Below, piece by piece: positions 35,435-45,050 of a stretch of DNA of 64,000 bases. The position numbers were made by a program, and so were the translations under genes. Position 1 is the first letter of the stretch. Each line of letters begins with the position of its first letter. Under the pieces are notes generated by a model, which had not been told where the DNA came from, searched no databases, and saw only the letters and a list, made by a program, of their open reading frames with translations. Origin of the DNA: Chitinophaga arvensicola (lineage in GTDB: Bacteria; Bacteroidota; Bacteroidia; Chitinophagales; Chitinophagaceae); NCBI RefSeq assembly GCF_900110835.1, contig NZ_FOJG01000001.1, forward strand, positions 1,499,022-1,563,021, in the 5' to 3' direction.

Positions 35435-36375
35435 AAACGTGGATATTTGTGTAAAAAGTTAAAACGGCTATTAAACCTTTAAATTTATAAAAAGTATTTT
35501 CATATTTCCATCTTTTTATATGGACGAAAGGCATTTTTTTTGAAAATTCTCTTTTTCGCCGGGAACGGGCGATCCAGCCGGGAAACGACACTGTTTCGGA
35601 CGGCTGTCCATGCGGTCATATTTCAGGATAAACGGTTTTGACAGGCCGGGGGCGGAAACGGGGAAATGCATGTTCTCCGGGTATTCTGTCCTGCAATAGT
35701 AATCCTGAAACCGGTTTACAGTTCATCCGGATAAAGCCCATCTAAAAGGCTTTTAGCCTGACAACAGGATGCAAACAGCGGAACTTTGCTGCCGGGCGGG
35801 AGGCCTGACTACCGGTGAAGCATCAACGAAATACCCGGAAATGAAATTGTAAACCGGTAAAACTTGCCGGTATCCGCCGGTTGGGTGCGGTCCGGGAACG
35901 AAATTACCGGTTACGCGAAAATGTCCGGGTATAACCTGACAAAGAAGTGAGTGTACTCAAAAAAATCACTACAGCAACCTGACAGCAGTGCAGGTTCTTT
36001 TTTGTGCTCCGACGCCTGGCCGCAGTGAAATGATTTCTTTCCAGAAGGCCTACAACAGTAACTTTCGCGGCAAATATCAACAATATGTTAATTGATTTCT
36101 GCAAATTGGAAAATCCCCCCAAAATCCCTCTTGAATCACCGAATTTATTCCTACTTTTACAGGCCTTGCCGGGCAGCTGTAAAACTGACACCTTGACAGT
36201 TGGCCTTTAACAAGCACAATATTTGAGTAATCTGGATGCCGTCTATCCAACTGACTAAGCCCGCAGCCTTAGTGCCACAGGCTGGTAAAGCAGGAATTTA
36301 TCAACTGATATACTCAGCCTGGATGGGGTCAGGTTACAATAAATAGAAATCGTAATTCGTAATTAAACATTTAAC
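35435..36375. other. 941-base non-coding region between the sugar operon and secA
   Basis: No convincing gene. Three parts can be told apart. 35435-35560 is AT-rich and must hold the operon promoter. 35578-35928 contains fourteen CCGG tetramers and a distant inverted repeat CCGGTTTACA (35711-35720) / TGTAAACCGG (35848-35857). 36233-36300 is rich in short stems and lies before secA. A small hairpin AACCTG...CAGGTT followed by CTTTTTT lies near 35976-36003 and may terminate a plus-strand transcript. Confidence 0.55.
36233..36300 (+). other. Possible structured leader before secA
   Basis: Three stems follow each other: TGGAT/ATCCA (36233-36237 with 36245-36249), ACTAAG/CTTAGT (36254-36259 with 36268-36273) and GCC/GGC (36274-36276 with 36280-36282). 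I do not recognise a known riboswitch or RNA family. It could be the untranslated leader of secA or a small RNA. Confidence 0.3.
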
Positions 36376-39300
36376 ATGTTAGGTTTTTTATCAAAGCTAT
36401 TTGGAGGGAATAAATCAGAAAGGGATATTAAATCCATCTCTCCGGTGGTGCAGCAGATTAATGAGGAGTACGAAAAACTGCAATCCCTGCCTATTGATGA
36501 GCTGCGTCGTAAAACGCAGGACTTCCGCGCACGCATCGCTGCACATCTCGCCACTATTGATAAAGAAATAGCGGAGAAACAGACCACAGCAGATGCCGAA
36601 GAAGATGTCACTTCAAAAGACACCATATACCAGGAAATAGACCTTCTTAAAAAAGACCGTGATAAACAACTGGAAGTAGTATTGAAAGAAATACTTCCGG
36701 AAGCGTTTGCGGTAGTGAAAGAAGCAGCCCGTCGTTTTACCAACAATGTTACCCAGACTGTTACCGCAACAGACCTGGACCGTCAGCTGGCAGTAAGAAA
36801 GGATTACGTAACGATCGAAGGCGACAAAGCAATCTGGAAAAACAGCTGGAACGCTGCCGGCAGCATGGTTACCTGGAACATGGTACACTATGACGTGCAG
36901 CTGATCGGTGGTACCGTATTACACCAGGGTAAAATTGCCGAAATGGCAACGGGTGAAGGTAAAACCCTCGTATCTACCCTGCCTGCTTACCTCAATGCAC
37001 TGGCTGGTCAAGGTGTACACATCGTAACGGTGAATGACTACCTGGCCCGTCGTGACTCCGAGTGGAATGGTCCTCTCTTCGAATTCCTCGATATTACAGT
37101 AGACTGTATCGATAAACATCAACCCAATACACCTGAACGCCGTAACGCTTACCTGGCGGATATTACCTACGGTACCAACAATGAATTCGGTTTCGACTAC
37201 CTCCGTGATAACATGGTACACAACCCGGATGAAATGGTACAACGTAAACACCATTACGCCATGGTGGATGAGGTGGATAGTGTACTGGTGGATGATGCCC
37301 GTACCCCGCTGATCATTTCCGGTCCTATCCCACGCGGAGAAGAGCAGGAATTCCATGCACTGAAACCACGTATCGAATACCTGGTGGAAATGCAGAAAAA
37401 AGCAGCCAACCAATACCTGCAGGAAGCCAAGAAACTGATCGGAGAAGGAAAAGATGATCCAAAAACCGGTGGACTGGCCCTGATGCGCGCCTGGAGAGGC
37501 TTGCCAAAGAGCAGTGCGCTGATCAAATATCTCAGCGAACCTGGTAACAGGGTGTTATTACAGAAAGCAGAAAACTACTACCTGGCAGATCAGCAACGCG
37601 AAATGCCAAAAGTAGACGAAGGACTGCTGTTTGTAATCGAAGAAAAACAAAACAGTGTAGATCTCACCGATAAAGGTATTCACCTGATCACACAAGGCGG
37701 AGAAGATGCGAACTTCTTTATCCTGCCGGATGTGGGTTCAGAACTGGCAGAAATTGAAAAACTGTCAGTGACACCTGAAGAGAAACTGCAGCGCAAAGAC
37801 GCATTATTGCAGGACTTTGCCGCAAAGTCAGATCGTATCCATTCCGTTCAGCAATTACTGAAAGCCTACACTTTATTTGATAAAGATGTGGAGTATGTGG
37901 TAATGGACGGTAAAGTGAAGATTGTAGATGAGCAAACCGGTCGTATCCTCGATGGACGCCGTTACTCTGATGGTTTACACCAGGCTATTGAAGCGAAGGA
38001 AAATGTGAAAGTGGAAGCAGCCACCCAGACCTTTGCTACCATCACCCTGCAGAACTTCTTCCGTATGTATCACAAGCTGGCTGGTATGACTGGTACGGCT
38101 TCTACTGAAGCAGGTGAACTCTGGGAAATCTACAAACTGGATGTGGTGACTATTCCTACCAACCTTCCGATCTCCCGTGTAGATGCAGAAGACCTGGTAT
38201 ACAAAACAAAGAGAGATAAATACAAAGCTGTTATCGACGAAATCAAGCAATTGCAGGCAAAAGGCCGTCCCGTACTGGTAGGTACTACCTCCGTGGAAGT
38301 GTCTGAATTACTGAGCAAGATGCTGACCTTCGATAAAGTTCCTCATAACGTACTGAATGCGAAACAGCACGCCCGTGAAGCACAGATCGTAGCAGAAGCC
38401 GGTTTACCCGGTGCTGTGACCATCGCTACCAATATGGCGGGTCGTGGTACGGATATCAAGCTCGGACCCGGCGTGAAAGAAGCAGGTGGTCTGGCTATCA
38501 TCGGTACAGAAAGACATGAAAGTCGTCGTGTGGATCGCCAGCTGCGCGGTCGTGCCGGTCGTCAGGGTGATCCGGGAACTTCCCAGTTCTTCGTTTCCCT
38601 GGAAGATGACCTGATGCGTATGTTCGGTTCAGAACGTATTGCCGGCCTCATGGACCGTATGGGTTATAAAGAAGGAGAAGTGATCCAGCACAGCATGATC
38701 ACCCGTTCTATCGAAAGAGCACAGAAGAAAGTAGAAGAAAATAACTTTGGTATCCGTAAGCGTTTGCTGGAGTATGATGATGTGATGAACAAGCAGCGTA
38801 CCGTGATCTACGCAAAACGTAACCACGCCCTGTTTGGCGAACGTCTGGCTATAGATATCGATAACGCCTTCTATGATGTGGCAGAGAACATGGTATCTAC
38901 CCATAAAGCCAGCGGTGATTATGAAGCATTCAAAATGGATGCTATCATGAACTTCTCTATTGATACAAAGATCACCCGTGAAGAACTGGCGAAGACAGAT
39001 ATTCCAAACCTGGCTTCCAAACTGTATTACGAAGGGAAAGATAATTACACCCGCAAAGTAAATGACCTGATCAGCAATACACTGCCGGTAATTGAGCGCA
39101 TCCACCAGGAACAGGGACACCAGATCGAAAATATCTCCATACCATTTACTGATGGTAAAAAAGGTATCAACGTACTGGCCAACCTGCAGAAAGTAGTGGA
39201 AACCAAGGGGCATGAAACTATGAACGCCCTGGAACGCAGCATCACCCTGGCTTTGATCGATGAATCATGGAAAGAGCACCTGCGTGCCATGGACGACCTG

Positions 39301-39699
39301 AAACAATCTGTACAGAGTGCCGTATACGAACAGAAAGATCCGTTGCTGATCTACAAGTTCGAAGCGTTCAACCTGTTCAAGGAAATGGATGGTGAAACCA
39401 GCCGTGATATCGTTTCCTTCCTGACCAAATGCGGTATCCCCGTAAACAACCAGGAACAGGAAGCTGCACCGGAAATCCGCGAAGGCCGCGAAGAAAAAAC
39501 CGATATGAGCCGCATGCGTGCTTCTCATGAGGAACTGGCCGAGAACGGTAGTCACCAGAACGGCGCACCGGAATTTCAAACCGCAGAAGAAGTAAAAACA
39601 GAACCCGTACGCCACCAGGGCCCACAGATAGGTCGTAATGATCTTTGCCCTTGCGGTAGCGGTAAAAAATACAAACAATGCCACGGTAAGAACGCATAA
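36376..39699 (+). CDS. secA: Preprotein translocase ATPase SecA
   Basis: 1107 residues, long as in other Bacteroidota. Walker A is MATGEGKTL near 193, Walker [17 protein letters not shown] near 296, and a helicase motif [17 protein letters not shown] is followed by [21 protein letters not shown]. The C-terminal SEC-C zinc motif [13 protein letters not shown] is complete, so SecB/membrane contacts are expected. SecA drives protein export through SecYEG. The long 5' region may carry a leader. A very long perfect hairpin ends the gene. Confidence 0.98.
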   Translation: MLGFLSKLFGGNKSERDIKSISPVVQQINEEYEKLQSLPIDELRRKTQDFRARIAAHLATIDKEIAEKQTTADAEEDVTSKDTIYQEIDLLKKDRDKQLEVVLKEILPEAFAVVKEAARRFTNNVTQTVTATDLDRQLAVRKDYVTIEGDKAIWKNSWNAAGSMVTWNMVHYDVQLIGGTVLHQGKIAEMATGEGKTLVSTLPAYLNALAGQGVHIVTVNDYLARRDSEWNGPLFEFLDITVDCIDKHQPNTPERRNAYLADITYGTNNEFGFDYLRDNMVHNPDEMVQRKHHYAMVDEVDSVLVDDARTPLIISGPIPRGEEQEFHALKPRIEYLVEMQKKAANQYLQEAKKLIGEGKDDPKTGGLALMRAWRGLPKSSALIKYLSEPGNRVLLQKAENYYLADQQREMPKVDEGLLFVIEEKQNSVDLTDKGIHLITQGGEDANFFILPDVGSELAEIEKLSVTPEEKLQRKDALLQDFAAKSDRIHSVQQLLKAYTLFDKDVEYVVMDGKVKIVDEQTGRILDGRRYSDGLHQAIEAKENVKVEAATQTFATITLQNFFRMYHKLAGMTGTASTEAGELWEIYKLDVVTIPTNLPISRVDAEDLVYKTKRDKYKAVIDEIKQLQAKGRPVLVGTTSVEVSELLSKMLTFDKVPHNVLNAKQHAREAQIVAEAGLPGAVTIATNMAGRGTDIKLGPGVKEAGGLAIIGTERHESRRVDRQLRGRAGRQGDPGTSQFFVSLEDDLMRMFGSERIAGLMDRMGYKEGEVIQHSMITRSIERAQKKVEENNFGIRKRLLEYDDVMNKQRTVIYAKRNHALFGERLAIDIDNAFYDVAENMVSTHKASGDYEAFKMDAIMNFSIDTKITREELAKTDIPNLASKLYYEGKDNYTRKVNDLISNTLPVIERIHQEQGHQIENISIPFTDGKKGINVLANLQKVVETKGHETMNALERSITLALIDESWKEHLRAMDDLKQSVQSAVYEQKDPLLIYKFEAFNLFKEMDGETSRDIVSFLTKCGIPVNNQEQEAAPEIREGREEKTDMSRMRASHEELAENGSHQNGAPEFQTAEEVKTEPVRHQGPQIGRNDLCPCGSGKKYKQCHGKNA

Positions 39700-39715
39700 G
39701 CAGAACTACCCGGAA

Positions 39716-39765
39716 AAATTAATGCAAAACGGATTACGGCAACGTAATCCGTTTTGCATTAATTT
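39716..39765 (+). terminator. Very long perfect hairpin after secA
   Basis: A 23-base perfect stem with a GCAA tetraloop (39739-39742). The core arms are GCAAAACGGATTACG and CGTAATCCGTTTTGC, and the outer part is A/T-rich (AAATTAAT/ATTAATTT). It sits only 23 bases before the deoC ATG, so it separates secA from deoC and may limit read-through. Confidence 0.75.
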
Positions 39766-39788
39766 CGCTTTGTAATCCAATAAAAGAC

Positions 39789-40457
39789 ATGACGATGGAG
39801 ATTAACCGCTATATAGACCATACCGTATTGAAACCCACCACCACACTGGAAGACATCAAACAGTTGTGTATGCAATGTGTGGAGTACGATTTTGCGGCAG
39901 CCTGTGTGCCCCCGTTATATGTGAAACTGGCAAAACAATTCCTGGGAGCTACCAATACCAAAGTGGCTACCGTAATAGGCTTTCCGTTCGGGTATTCCGC
40001 TATAGAGGCCAAAGTAGCTGAAACCGTACTGGCCATTGTAGATGGGGCAGATGAGCTGGATGTGGTGATTAATATCTCGGCGATCAAGAACAAAGACTGG
40101 GAATACCTGGAAAAGGAAATTGCCAATATCATGTACCTGGTGCGTGAAAAGAAGAAAGTGATCAAGATCATCATCGAAAGTGGCATATTATTGGAAGAAG
40201 AGATCGTGCAGTGCTGCCAGTTGTATGCGAAATATGGCGTGGATTTCATGAAAACGTCTACCGGTTATGCAGAAAGAGGCGCTACCGTGGAAGCCGTAAA
40301 ACTGATGCGTGCAAATTTACCTGCTAACATACAAATAAAAGCTTCCGGCGGGATTCGTACCTTTACCTTTGCGAAAGAGTTGATCGAGGCAGGGGCTACC
40401 CGGATCGGCGCCAGTGCCAGCATCAATATTGTGAAGGAGAGCAAAGAAGCACAATAG
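39789..40457 (+). CDS. deoC: Deoxyribose-phosphate aldolase
   Basis: 222 residues, normal for the family. It splits 2-deoxyribose 5-phosphate into acetaldehyde and glyceraldehyde 3-phosphate. Motifs: INRYIDHTVLKP at the N-terminus, GFPFGYSA, DELDVVINI, and the Schiff-base region DFMKTSTGYAERGAT with the catalytic Lys; IKASGGIRT holds the second Lys. Start ATG 39789 was chosen, and ATG 39795 two codons later is equally possible. It leads a short run with the SPOR and M20 genes (30-base gap, then a 17-base overlap), although the link in function is not clear. Confidence 0.96.
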   Translation: MTMEINRYIDHTVLKPTTTLEDIKQLCMQCVEYDFAAACVPPLYVKLAKQFLGATNTKVATVIGFPFGYSAIEAKVAETVLAIVDGADELDVVINISAIKNKDWEYLEKEIANIMYLVREKKKVIKIIIESGILLEEEIVQCCQLYAKYGVDFMKTSTGYAERGATVEAVKLMRANLPANIQIKASGGIRTFTFAKELIEAGATRIGASASINIVKESKEAQ

Positions 40458-40487
40458 TAATTATTCATAGTTAATTATACCTTATTC

Positions 40488-40928
40488 ATGCAAAAGTTAT
40501 TCATCCTGGTATGCTGTCTGTTGGGGAGTAGTTGGGCCATGGCACAGGACAATGCCACCGCTTCCAATGGAAATGTGAGAGTGGTGAAAGATAGTCGTGT
40601 GGATGTGCTGATTAAAAAACAGATCTACATTAATACCCTTGCTATCCGCAACCAGTCTGGTTTCCGGGTACAGGTGATCTCCACCAACAAACGGGGCGAC
40701 GCGAATGAAGCAAAAGCGAAAGTAATGCAGCTCTTCGGCGATTACCGCACCTATCTCGATTACCAGGCACCCTATTTTAAAGTGCGCGTAGGCGATTTCA
40801 AATCCCGTGAGGAAGCCGCTGAATTACGGGACAAATTATCCGACCTGTTTTCAGGAGGTGTATTTGTAGTACCCGCTATCATTAACGTGTCACTGGATAA
40901 AGAACTATCGAATGAAGAACCGTATTAA
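40488..40928 (+). CDS. SPOR domain protein, secreted
   Basis: 146 residues. A signal peptide (MQKLFILVCCLLGSSWAMAQ) is followed by a SPOR-like domain at about 60-135: FRVQVISTNKRGDANEAK, LDYQAPYFKVRVGDFKSREEAAELRDKL. SPOR domains bind peptidoglycan stripped of stem peptides, often at the division site. The protein is little more than the domain, so it could be a periplasmic wall-binding adaptor. Its 3' end overlaps the M20 gene by 17 bases, which points to coupled translation. Confidence 0.85.
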   Translation: MQKLFILVCCLLGSSWAMAQDNATASNGNVRVVKDSRVDVLIKKQIYINTLAIRNQSGFRVQVISTNKRGDANEAKAKVMQLFGDYRTYLDYQAPYFKVRVGDFKSREEAAELRDKLSDLFSGGVFVVPAIINVSLDKELSNEEPY

Positions 40929-42087
40929 AGAGCTGGCGAAAGCGTATGCTCCTGAGTTTACTGCTATCCGGCGGCATTTGCATTCCCATCCGGAATTATC
41001 CTTTCAGGAATTTGAAACCACTGCGTTTATACAGCAGCAATTAACTTCCTTTGGTGTTCCCTTCAAGGCAGGTATTGCCGGCACCGGCATTATTGCGCTC
41101 ATAGAAGGAAAAAATCCCGCTTCCAAAACCATTGCATTGCGTGCAGATATGGACGCATTGCCTATTACAGAAGCCAACGATGTACCCTATAAATCAGTCA
41201 ACACCGGCGTTATGCACGCCTGTGGACATGATGTACACACTTCCTGTGTATTGGGGGCCACGAAAATATTACACGAGTTAAGAGGAGAATTTGAAGGCAC
41301 GATCAAGATCCTGTTTCAACCGGGCGAAGAAAAGCACCCGGGTGGAGCAAGCATCATGATAGAAGAAGGCGCCCTCGAAAATCCACGTCCGGACGCTATC
41401 CTGGGGCTGCATGTGCATCCTTCCCTGGAAGTGGGCAAGATTGGATTTCACGCCGGTAAATACATGGCCAGCGCCGATGAAATTTATATTACCGTAAAAG
41501 GTAAAGGCGGCCATGCCGCGCAACCTCATCTTACAGTAGATACCATCCTGGTAGCGTCTCAACTGGTAGTGAGCTTACAGCAGATCATCTCCCGTAACAA
41601 CAATCCTTTTTCTCCTTCGGTATTATCTATCTGTGCTTTCAATGGCGGTTTTACTACCAATGTAATCCCAAGCGAAGTGAAGCTGATGGGTACTTTCAGG
41701 GCAATGGATGAAACCTGGCGTTTTAAGGCGCATGAACTGATCCGCAAACAGGCAGTAGGTATTGCAGAAGCAATGGGCGCTGAAATAGACATTGAAATAT
41801 TGGTAGGCTATCCTACTTTGTATAACAACGAGATCATTACTACGAAAGCACGCAGCTTTGCTACAGACTTCCTCGGTGAAGAAGCTGTGGGTGATACGGA
41901 GATCCGGATGGGGGCAGAAGATTTTGCCTTTTATTCACAGGTGGTACCGGCTTGTTTTTTCCGGCTGGGTACCGGCAATGTGGCCAGGGGTATTACTTCC
42001 GGTGTACACACCCCTACTTTTGACGTAGATGAACACGCCATAGAAATTGGAATGGGCACGATGGCCTACCTGGCTACGCAGTTCTAA
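40912..42087 (+). CDS. M20 family metallopeptidase (N-acyl-amino acid amidohydrolase type)
   Basis: 391 residues with no signal peptide. Zinc-site motifs: MHACGHDVHTS, GEEKHPGGA (catalytic Glu) and GLHVHP. The dimerisation domain (about 185-295) starts KGKGGHAAQP. This matches the IAA-amino acid hydrolase/carboxypeptidase branch of M20D, which removes acyl groups from amino acids. The start at 40912 overlaps the SPOR gene, and RELAKAYAPEFTAIRRHLHSHPE is the expected N-terminus. A strong terminator follows. Confidence 0.94.
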   Translation: MKNRIKELAKAYAPEFTAIRRHLHSHPELSFQEFETTAFIQQQLTSFGVPFKAGIAGTGIIALIEGKNPASKTIALRADMDALPITEANDVPYKSVNTGVMHACGHDVHTSCVLGATKILHELRGEFEGTIKILFQPGEEKHPGGASIMIEEGALENPRPDAILGLHVHPSLEVGKIGFHAGKYMASADEIYITVKGKGGHAAQPHLTVDTILVASQLVVSLQQIISRNNNPFSPSVLSICAFNGGFTTNVIPSEVKLMGTFRAMDETWRFKAHELIRKQAVGIAEAMGAEIDIEILVGYPTLYNNEIITTKARSFATDFLGEEAVGDTEIRMGAEDFAFYSQVVPACFFRLGTGNVARGITSGVHTPTFDVDEHAIEIGMGTMAYLATQF

Positions 42088-42103
42088 AAAGATATAATAA
42101 CAG

Positions 42104-42138
42104 AAACGTCCCGATGAAAATCGGGACGTTTTTTTTAA
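42104..42138 (+). terminator. Rho-independent terminator after the M20 gene
   Basis: A perfect twelve-base stem AAACGTCCCGAT / ATCGGGACGTTT with a GAAA tetraloop, running into eight or more T. Confidence 0.93.
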
Positions 42139-42210
42139 CACAAAAATTTGTTTTTTATAAAGCTTGTAAACCGGCTGGACAACCAGTTTGTGTATTGATA
42201 GAAATTATTG

Positions 42211-42879
42211 CTAATTGAATTGTTTTAAGCTCTGGATAGACCTTTCGGCCAGGTTCAACTCTTTCAGGCTATCCACTTTAAACTCCCCGGATTTGTAGGG
42301 CGCATAAAAGAACAACGACCCGTTTTTACCCATTTTGATCCGCACAGAATCCAGTTTATTCTCGTCACTTACTTCCAGTTTATTGTTATTTCCACCGGTG
42401 TAGGAGAAGGAGTTAATCTCTGTTTTGTAGATGAACGTGCCAACGTCTGACCCTACATTAATTTGCAGCACAGGCGCCTTGGTATCATTCAGATCCAGGC
42501 TGTAATTGCTGGTATTGCCGATGTAGCTGATCGTCGGGCAAAACAACACCACATCGCGGGGTTTGCTGACTTCCACATAGAGCGTATCGCCTGATACGTG
42601 AAAAGTGGCGTTCTTGTAGAATTCAAAGGCGTAGTCATTCGATTCGCGTATACGGAAAGATGCGCCCTGATCAGCAGGTTGCGGGGAGGTATTGCGTAAT
42701 ACCAGTGCCTTGAAAGCCGGCAGGGTGGTTTTGGTATAATCCGGGTCTACCTGTGGCTGTTGTCTTTCGATATTGGTGATCCCTTTATTGTAGTCTGCTT
42801 TCAGGATGATAACAGAGAATAGCATGAATAACACCAGTACACCTGCAAAGCCTAAGAGTAATTTATTGCTGGTTGTCAT
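42211..42879 (-). CDS. Membrane-anchored protein of unknown function in the YtrA-type operon
   Basis: 222 residues from ATG 42879, chosen because an earlier in-frame ATG overlaps the GntR gene and adds polar residues before the membrane segment. One N-terminal helix (LLLGFAGVLVLFMLFSVIIL, about 7-26), then an extracytoplasmic beta-rich part with repeated strands (VSGDTLYVEVSKPRDVVLFCP, LDLNDTKAPVLQINVG, NKLEVSDENKLDSVRIKMG) that recalls DUF4097/DUF2807-like adhesin folds. I do not recognise a family. It is the last gene of the ABC operon, two bases behind the regulator, so it may work with the transporter. Confidence 0.7.
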   Translation of the reverse strand: MTTSNKLLLGFAGVLVLFMLFSVIILKADYNKGITNIERQQPQVDPDYTKTTLPAFKALVLRNTSPQPADQGASFRIRESNDYAFEFYKNATFHVSGDTLYVEVSKPRDVVLFCPTISYIGNTSNYSLDLNDTKAPVLQINVGSDVGTFIYKTEINSFSYTGGNNNKLEVSDENKLDSVRIKMGKNGSLFFYAPYKSGEFKVDSLKELNLAERSIQSLKQFN

Positions 42880-42880
42880 G

Positions 42881-43252
42881 TTAATTGAAATTTGATTTTT
42901 TGAATTTCTCAAAATGAGGTTTCAGTTCATCGAGATCAAGATCCAGCAGGTACATGCTGCGGAAGAAGCTGGGCAATTCATTGCTGATAAAAGTATCTTT
43001 CTTGAATTGTTTTATTTTCTTCATGGCATCTGCGCTGATAAAATAGCCGATCCCTCTTTTATTGTAAATGATTTCCTGTTGTTGCAGGAGCTCGCAGGTG
43101 CGCATCACTGTATTGGGATTTACTTCCAGCGAAACCGCCAGTTCCCTTACAGATGGAATACGTTCTTCCGGCTGCCATTTGGTGAGCAATATCTGTTCGC
43201 AGATGTAATCGGCGATCTGTATGTATATTGCTTGTGTATCTTTAAATTCCAT
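42881..43252 (-). CDS. GntR family regulator, YtrA subfamily
   Basis: 123 residues: an N-terminal winged helix (DTQAIYIQIADYICEQILLTKWQPEERIPSVRELAVSLEVNPNTVMRTCELLQQQEI) followed by only a short C-terminal helical tail, which is the hallmark of YtrA-type regulators. These repress neighbouring ABC transporter operons, and B. subtilis YtrA responds to cell-wall antibiotics. It is placed between the permease (12 bases) and the unknown membrane protein. Its likely target is the palindrome at 44935-44958 in front of the operon. Confidence 0.92.
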   Translation of the reverse strand: MEFKDTQAIYIQIADYICEQILLTKWQPEERIPSVRELAVSLEVNPNTVMRTCELLQQQEIIYNKRGIGYFISADAMKKIKQFKKDTFISNELPSFFRSMYLLDLDLDELKPHFEKFKKSNFN

Positions 43253-43264
43253 CTCACAAAGATT

Positions 43265-44080
43265 TTAAATTTCTTGGTCTTTCAACCGGAAATAGGCTAT
43301 AGTCCAAAGAATAGGGGCAATCAGGAACTTGAGGGCAAAGTCATAAAAGTGCCGCAACCATTCCGGAATAAGATACACGGTGGTATGCCAGGAAATCGGG
43401 CCGCCTTCCAGTTTGTTGACCATAAAGAAGGGAACAGATCTTTTCCAGAATTCATGTTGAAATCCGAAGATACAGGTGACCAGGAATGCATTGACACACC
43501 ATACTAAGAATGCAAACACGAATACAGAAAGGATCGTTTTAATAAAGCTATACTTATGATAGTAAGTAGCGCCTAATAGAAATGCCGCCTGTAATACAAC
43601 ATAGACATAGTAGAAGTACACTTTCTCTTTTGGATTGTCGAAAAAGTCGTAGTTCATTTCTATTTTTCTATCCAGTGCAGCGAGTTGTACCGATTGTATG
43701 ATTTTGAAGCTCACATAGCAGCTAAGGTTATAGAATGCAAGAAATCCGATGGTGCTGACCAGGAACAGGGTGACGAATTTTTCAAACTGGGATGCGGGCA
43801 GCATAATAAAATCAACTCCTTTTTCTTTACTCCCCAGTTCATTAAAAGACCGGCTGGTAAACAACATGCCGCCGAAAAACAGGCCGATAAAATAAAAGGG
43901 AACAAGATCACTTAAACGGTTGAACGGATCGCGGGCCAGTAGAATCATTAACACCCCGAGCACTGTCATGATGCCAAATATAGCGAGCATGCTCATGCTA
44001 TAGAAGCGGTAGTGATCCGTGATGTGTTTCTGCAGGTAGAACTGCATGCGACGAAGGTTAAATACATTATTTGGTTGCAT
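43265..44080 (-). CDS. ABC transporter permease
   Basis: 271 residues with about six hydrophobic helices: residues 25-45, 60-80, 105-125, 150-170, 180-205 and 245-265. The protein has no recognisable substrate signature. It lies directly behind its ATPase gene (eight bases) and ahead of the YtrA-type regulator, so ATPase and permease should form one exporter. The conserved MQFYLQKHITDHYRFY start is like permeases of Bacteroidota YtrA operons. The substrate is unknown. Confidence 0.85.
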   Translation of the reverse strand: MQPNNVFNLRRMQFYLQKHITDHYRFYSMSMLAIFGIMTVLGVLMILLARDPFNRLSDLVPFYFIGLFFGGMLFTSRSFNELGSKEKGVDFIMLPASQFEKFVTLFLVSTIGFLAFYNLSCYVSFKIIQSVQLAALDRKIEMNYDFFDNPKEKVYFYYVYVVLQAAFLLGATYYHKYSFIKTILSVFVFAFLVWCVNAFLVTCIFGFQHEFWKRSVPFFMVNKLEGGPISWHTTVYLIPEWLRHFYDFALKFLIAPILWTIAYFRLKDQEI

Positions 44081-44088
44081 GGGAAGTA

Positions 44089-44922
44089 TCAGTTGAAGAT
44101 TTCCTGGATGGGTTTATGATTGGTAAGAATGGCGTTGAACAACAATTCCATATCTATTTTGCTTTGTTCGTTGCCGGCGTTGCGGGTAATGATCGTATGT
44201 CCGCGCAGGTTACTGTCTGCAAAGAGGATATCAGTAGATTCTTCTATCCGGCTAACAGTTTTGAAACTTAGTTTATCCGTTACCGTTTGCACATCTTCCC
44301 GGAAAATAATTTTATGCCCGTCGATGATCACAATACTATCTATCAGGTTGTCGAGGTCGCGTACCTGGTGGGTAGAGATCACGATACATTTCTCTTCACT
44401 CACAGCGGCTGCAATCACTTTCCGGAACTGGCTTTTGGAGGGAATATCGAGCCCATTCGTGGGTTCATCCATGATCAGTACTTTGGTGTTGGTGGCCAGT
44501 GCAAAGCTGATGAGTACTTTCTTTTTTTGTCCGTACGACATCTCTGTGAGCTGCTGGTCTTTGGGAATTTCAAATTCTTTGAGGTACTTATAAAAAGCGC
44601 CCTCGTCGAAGTTGGGATAAAACGGTGCGTACGTCCCCACATATCTTTTCACGCTTACTTTCGGCAGGTAGAATTCTTCCGGCACCAGGAATATTTCGCG
44701 GAGGAAGGCGGGTTGTCGTTTGGCGGAAGGATAGCCCATTACCTCGCAGGTGCCGCTATCCGGGAAAAGCAGGCCTGCCATCTGTTTGAGCAGGGTTGAT
44801 TTTCCCGCGCCGTTTTTTCCCAGCAAACCATAGATATGTCCTGCTTCCAGGCGCAGCTGTAAGTTTTCGAACAGGGGTTTGTTTTTGCGATAGCTGAATG
44901 TCAGGGATTGGATGTTAATCAT
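44089..44922 (-). CDS. ABC transporter ATP-binding protein
   Basis: 277 residues, complete: Walker A GLLGKNGAGKST, signature EMSYGQKKK (a variant of LSGGQ common in the YtrB/EcsA branch), Walker B VLIMDEPTNGLD and H-loop STHQ. It is the first gene of the four-gene operon ATPase, permease, GntR, unknown protein. Its promoter and a palindromic operator lie just upstream. It is probably an exporter linked to cell-envelope stress, by analogy with ytr operons. Confidence 0.93.
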   Translation of the reverse strand: MINIQSLTFSYRKNKPLFENLQLRLEAGHIYGLLGKNGAGKSTLLKQMAGLLFPDSGTCEVMGYPSAKRQPAFLREIFLVPEEFYLPKVSVKRYVGTYAPFYPNFDEGAFYKYLKEFEIPKDQQLTEMSYGQKKKVLISFALATNTKVLIMDEPTNGLDIPSKSQFRKVIAAAVSEEKCIVISTHQVRDLDNLIDSIVIIDGHKIIFREDVQTVTDKLSFKTVSRIEESTDILFADSNLRGHTIITRNAGNEQSKIDMELLFNAILTNHKPIQEIFN

Positions 44923-44934
44923 ATCGTGTGATTT

Positions 44935-44958
44935 AGTGTACTACTTAACTAGTACACT
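44935..44958 (-). promoter_or_regulatory. Palindromic operator of the YtrA-type operon
   Basis: Perfect nine-base arms AGTGTACTA and TAGTACACT around CTTAAC. The outer half-sites AGTGTA and TACACT are those reported for the YtrA operator in B. subtilis (from memory). The site begins two bases downstream of the -7 element and so covers the expected transcription start; it ends 12 bases before the ATPase ATG. Confidence 0.8.
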
Positions 44959-44959
44959 G

Positions 44960-44988
44960 TAAAGATAGGGGAGTTTTTTGTATTTCAA
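44960..44988 (-). promoter_or_regulatory. Promoter of the YtrA-type ABC operon
   Basis: On the minus strand TTG (44988-44986), 18 bases, TATCTTTA (44967-44960). The -7 has one mismatch to TAnnTTTG and the spacer is one base short. Its place right beside the operator supports it. Confidence 0.6.
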
Positions 44989-45000
44989 AATAAAAGGCAA

Positions 45001-45034
45001 AAAAAAAGCGCAAACCTCAGGTTTGCGCTTTTAT
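45001..45034 (-). terminator. Terminator after glyA
   Basis: Stem GCGCAAACC / GGTTTGCGC with loop TCA. On the minus strand it is followed by a run of about ten T. The right flank is also T/A-rich. Confidence 0.92.
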
Positions 45035-45050
45035 ATAACTAAATATATGA

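Noticed and set aside
35630..35650. GGTTTTGACAGG-like string reminiscent of a tmRNA 5' end
   Set aside because: No matching acceptor stem, T-arm or tag-coding frame is found downstream, so this is chance similarity.
35904..36191. Open frame of 95 codons on the minus strand in the gap before secA
   Set aside because: Composition and sequence are not protein-like, it has no neighbours in an operon, and it overlaps the CCGG-rich and palindromic DNA.
42880..42912. Earlier start of the unknown membrane protein
   Set aside because: It overlaps the GntR coding sequence and puts polar residues ahead of the membrane helix; ATG 42879 is better.
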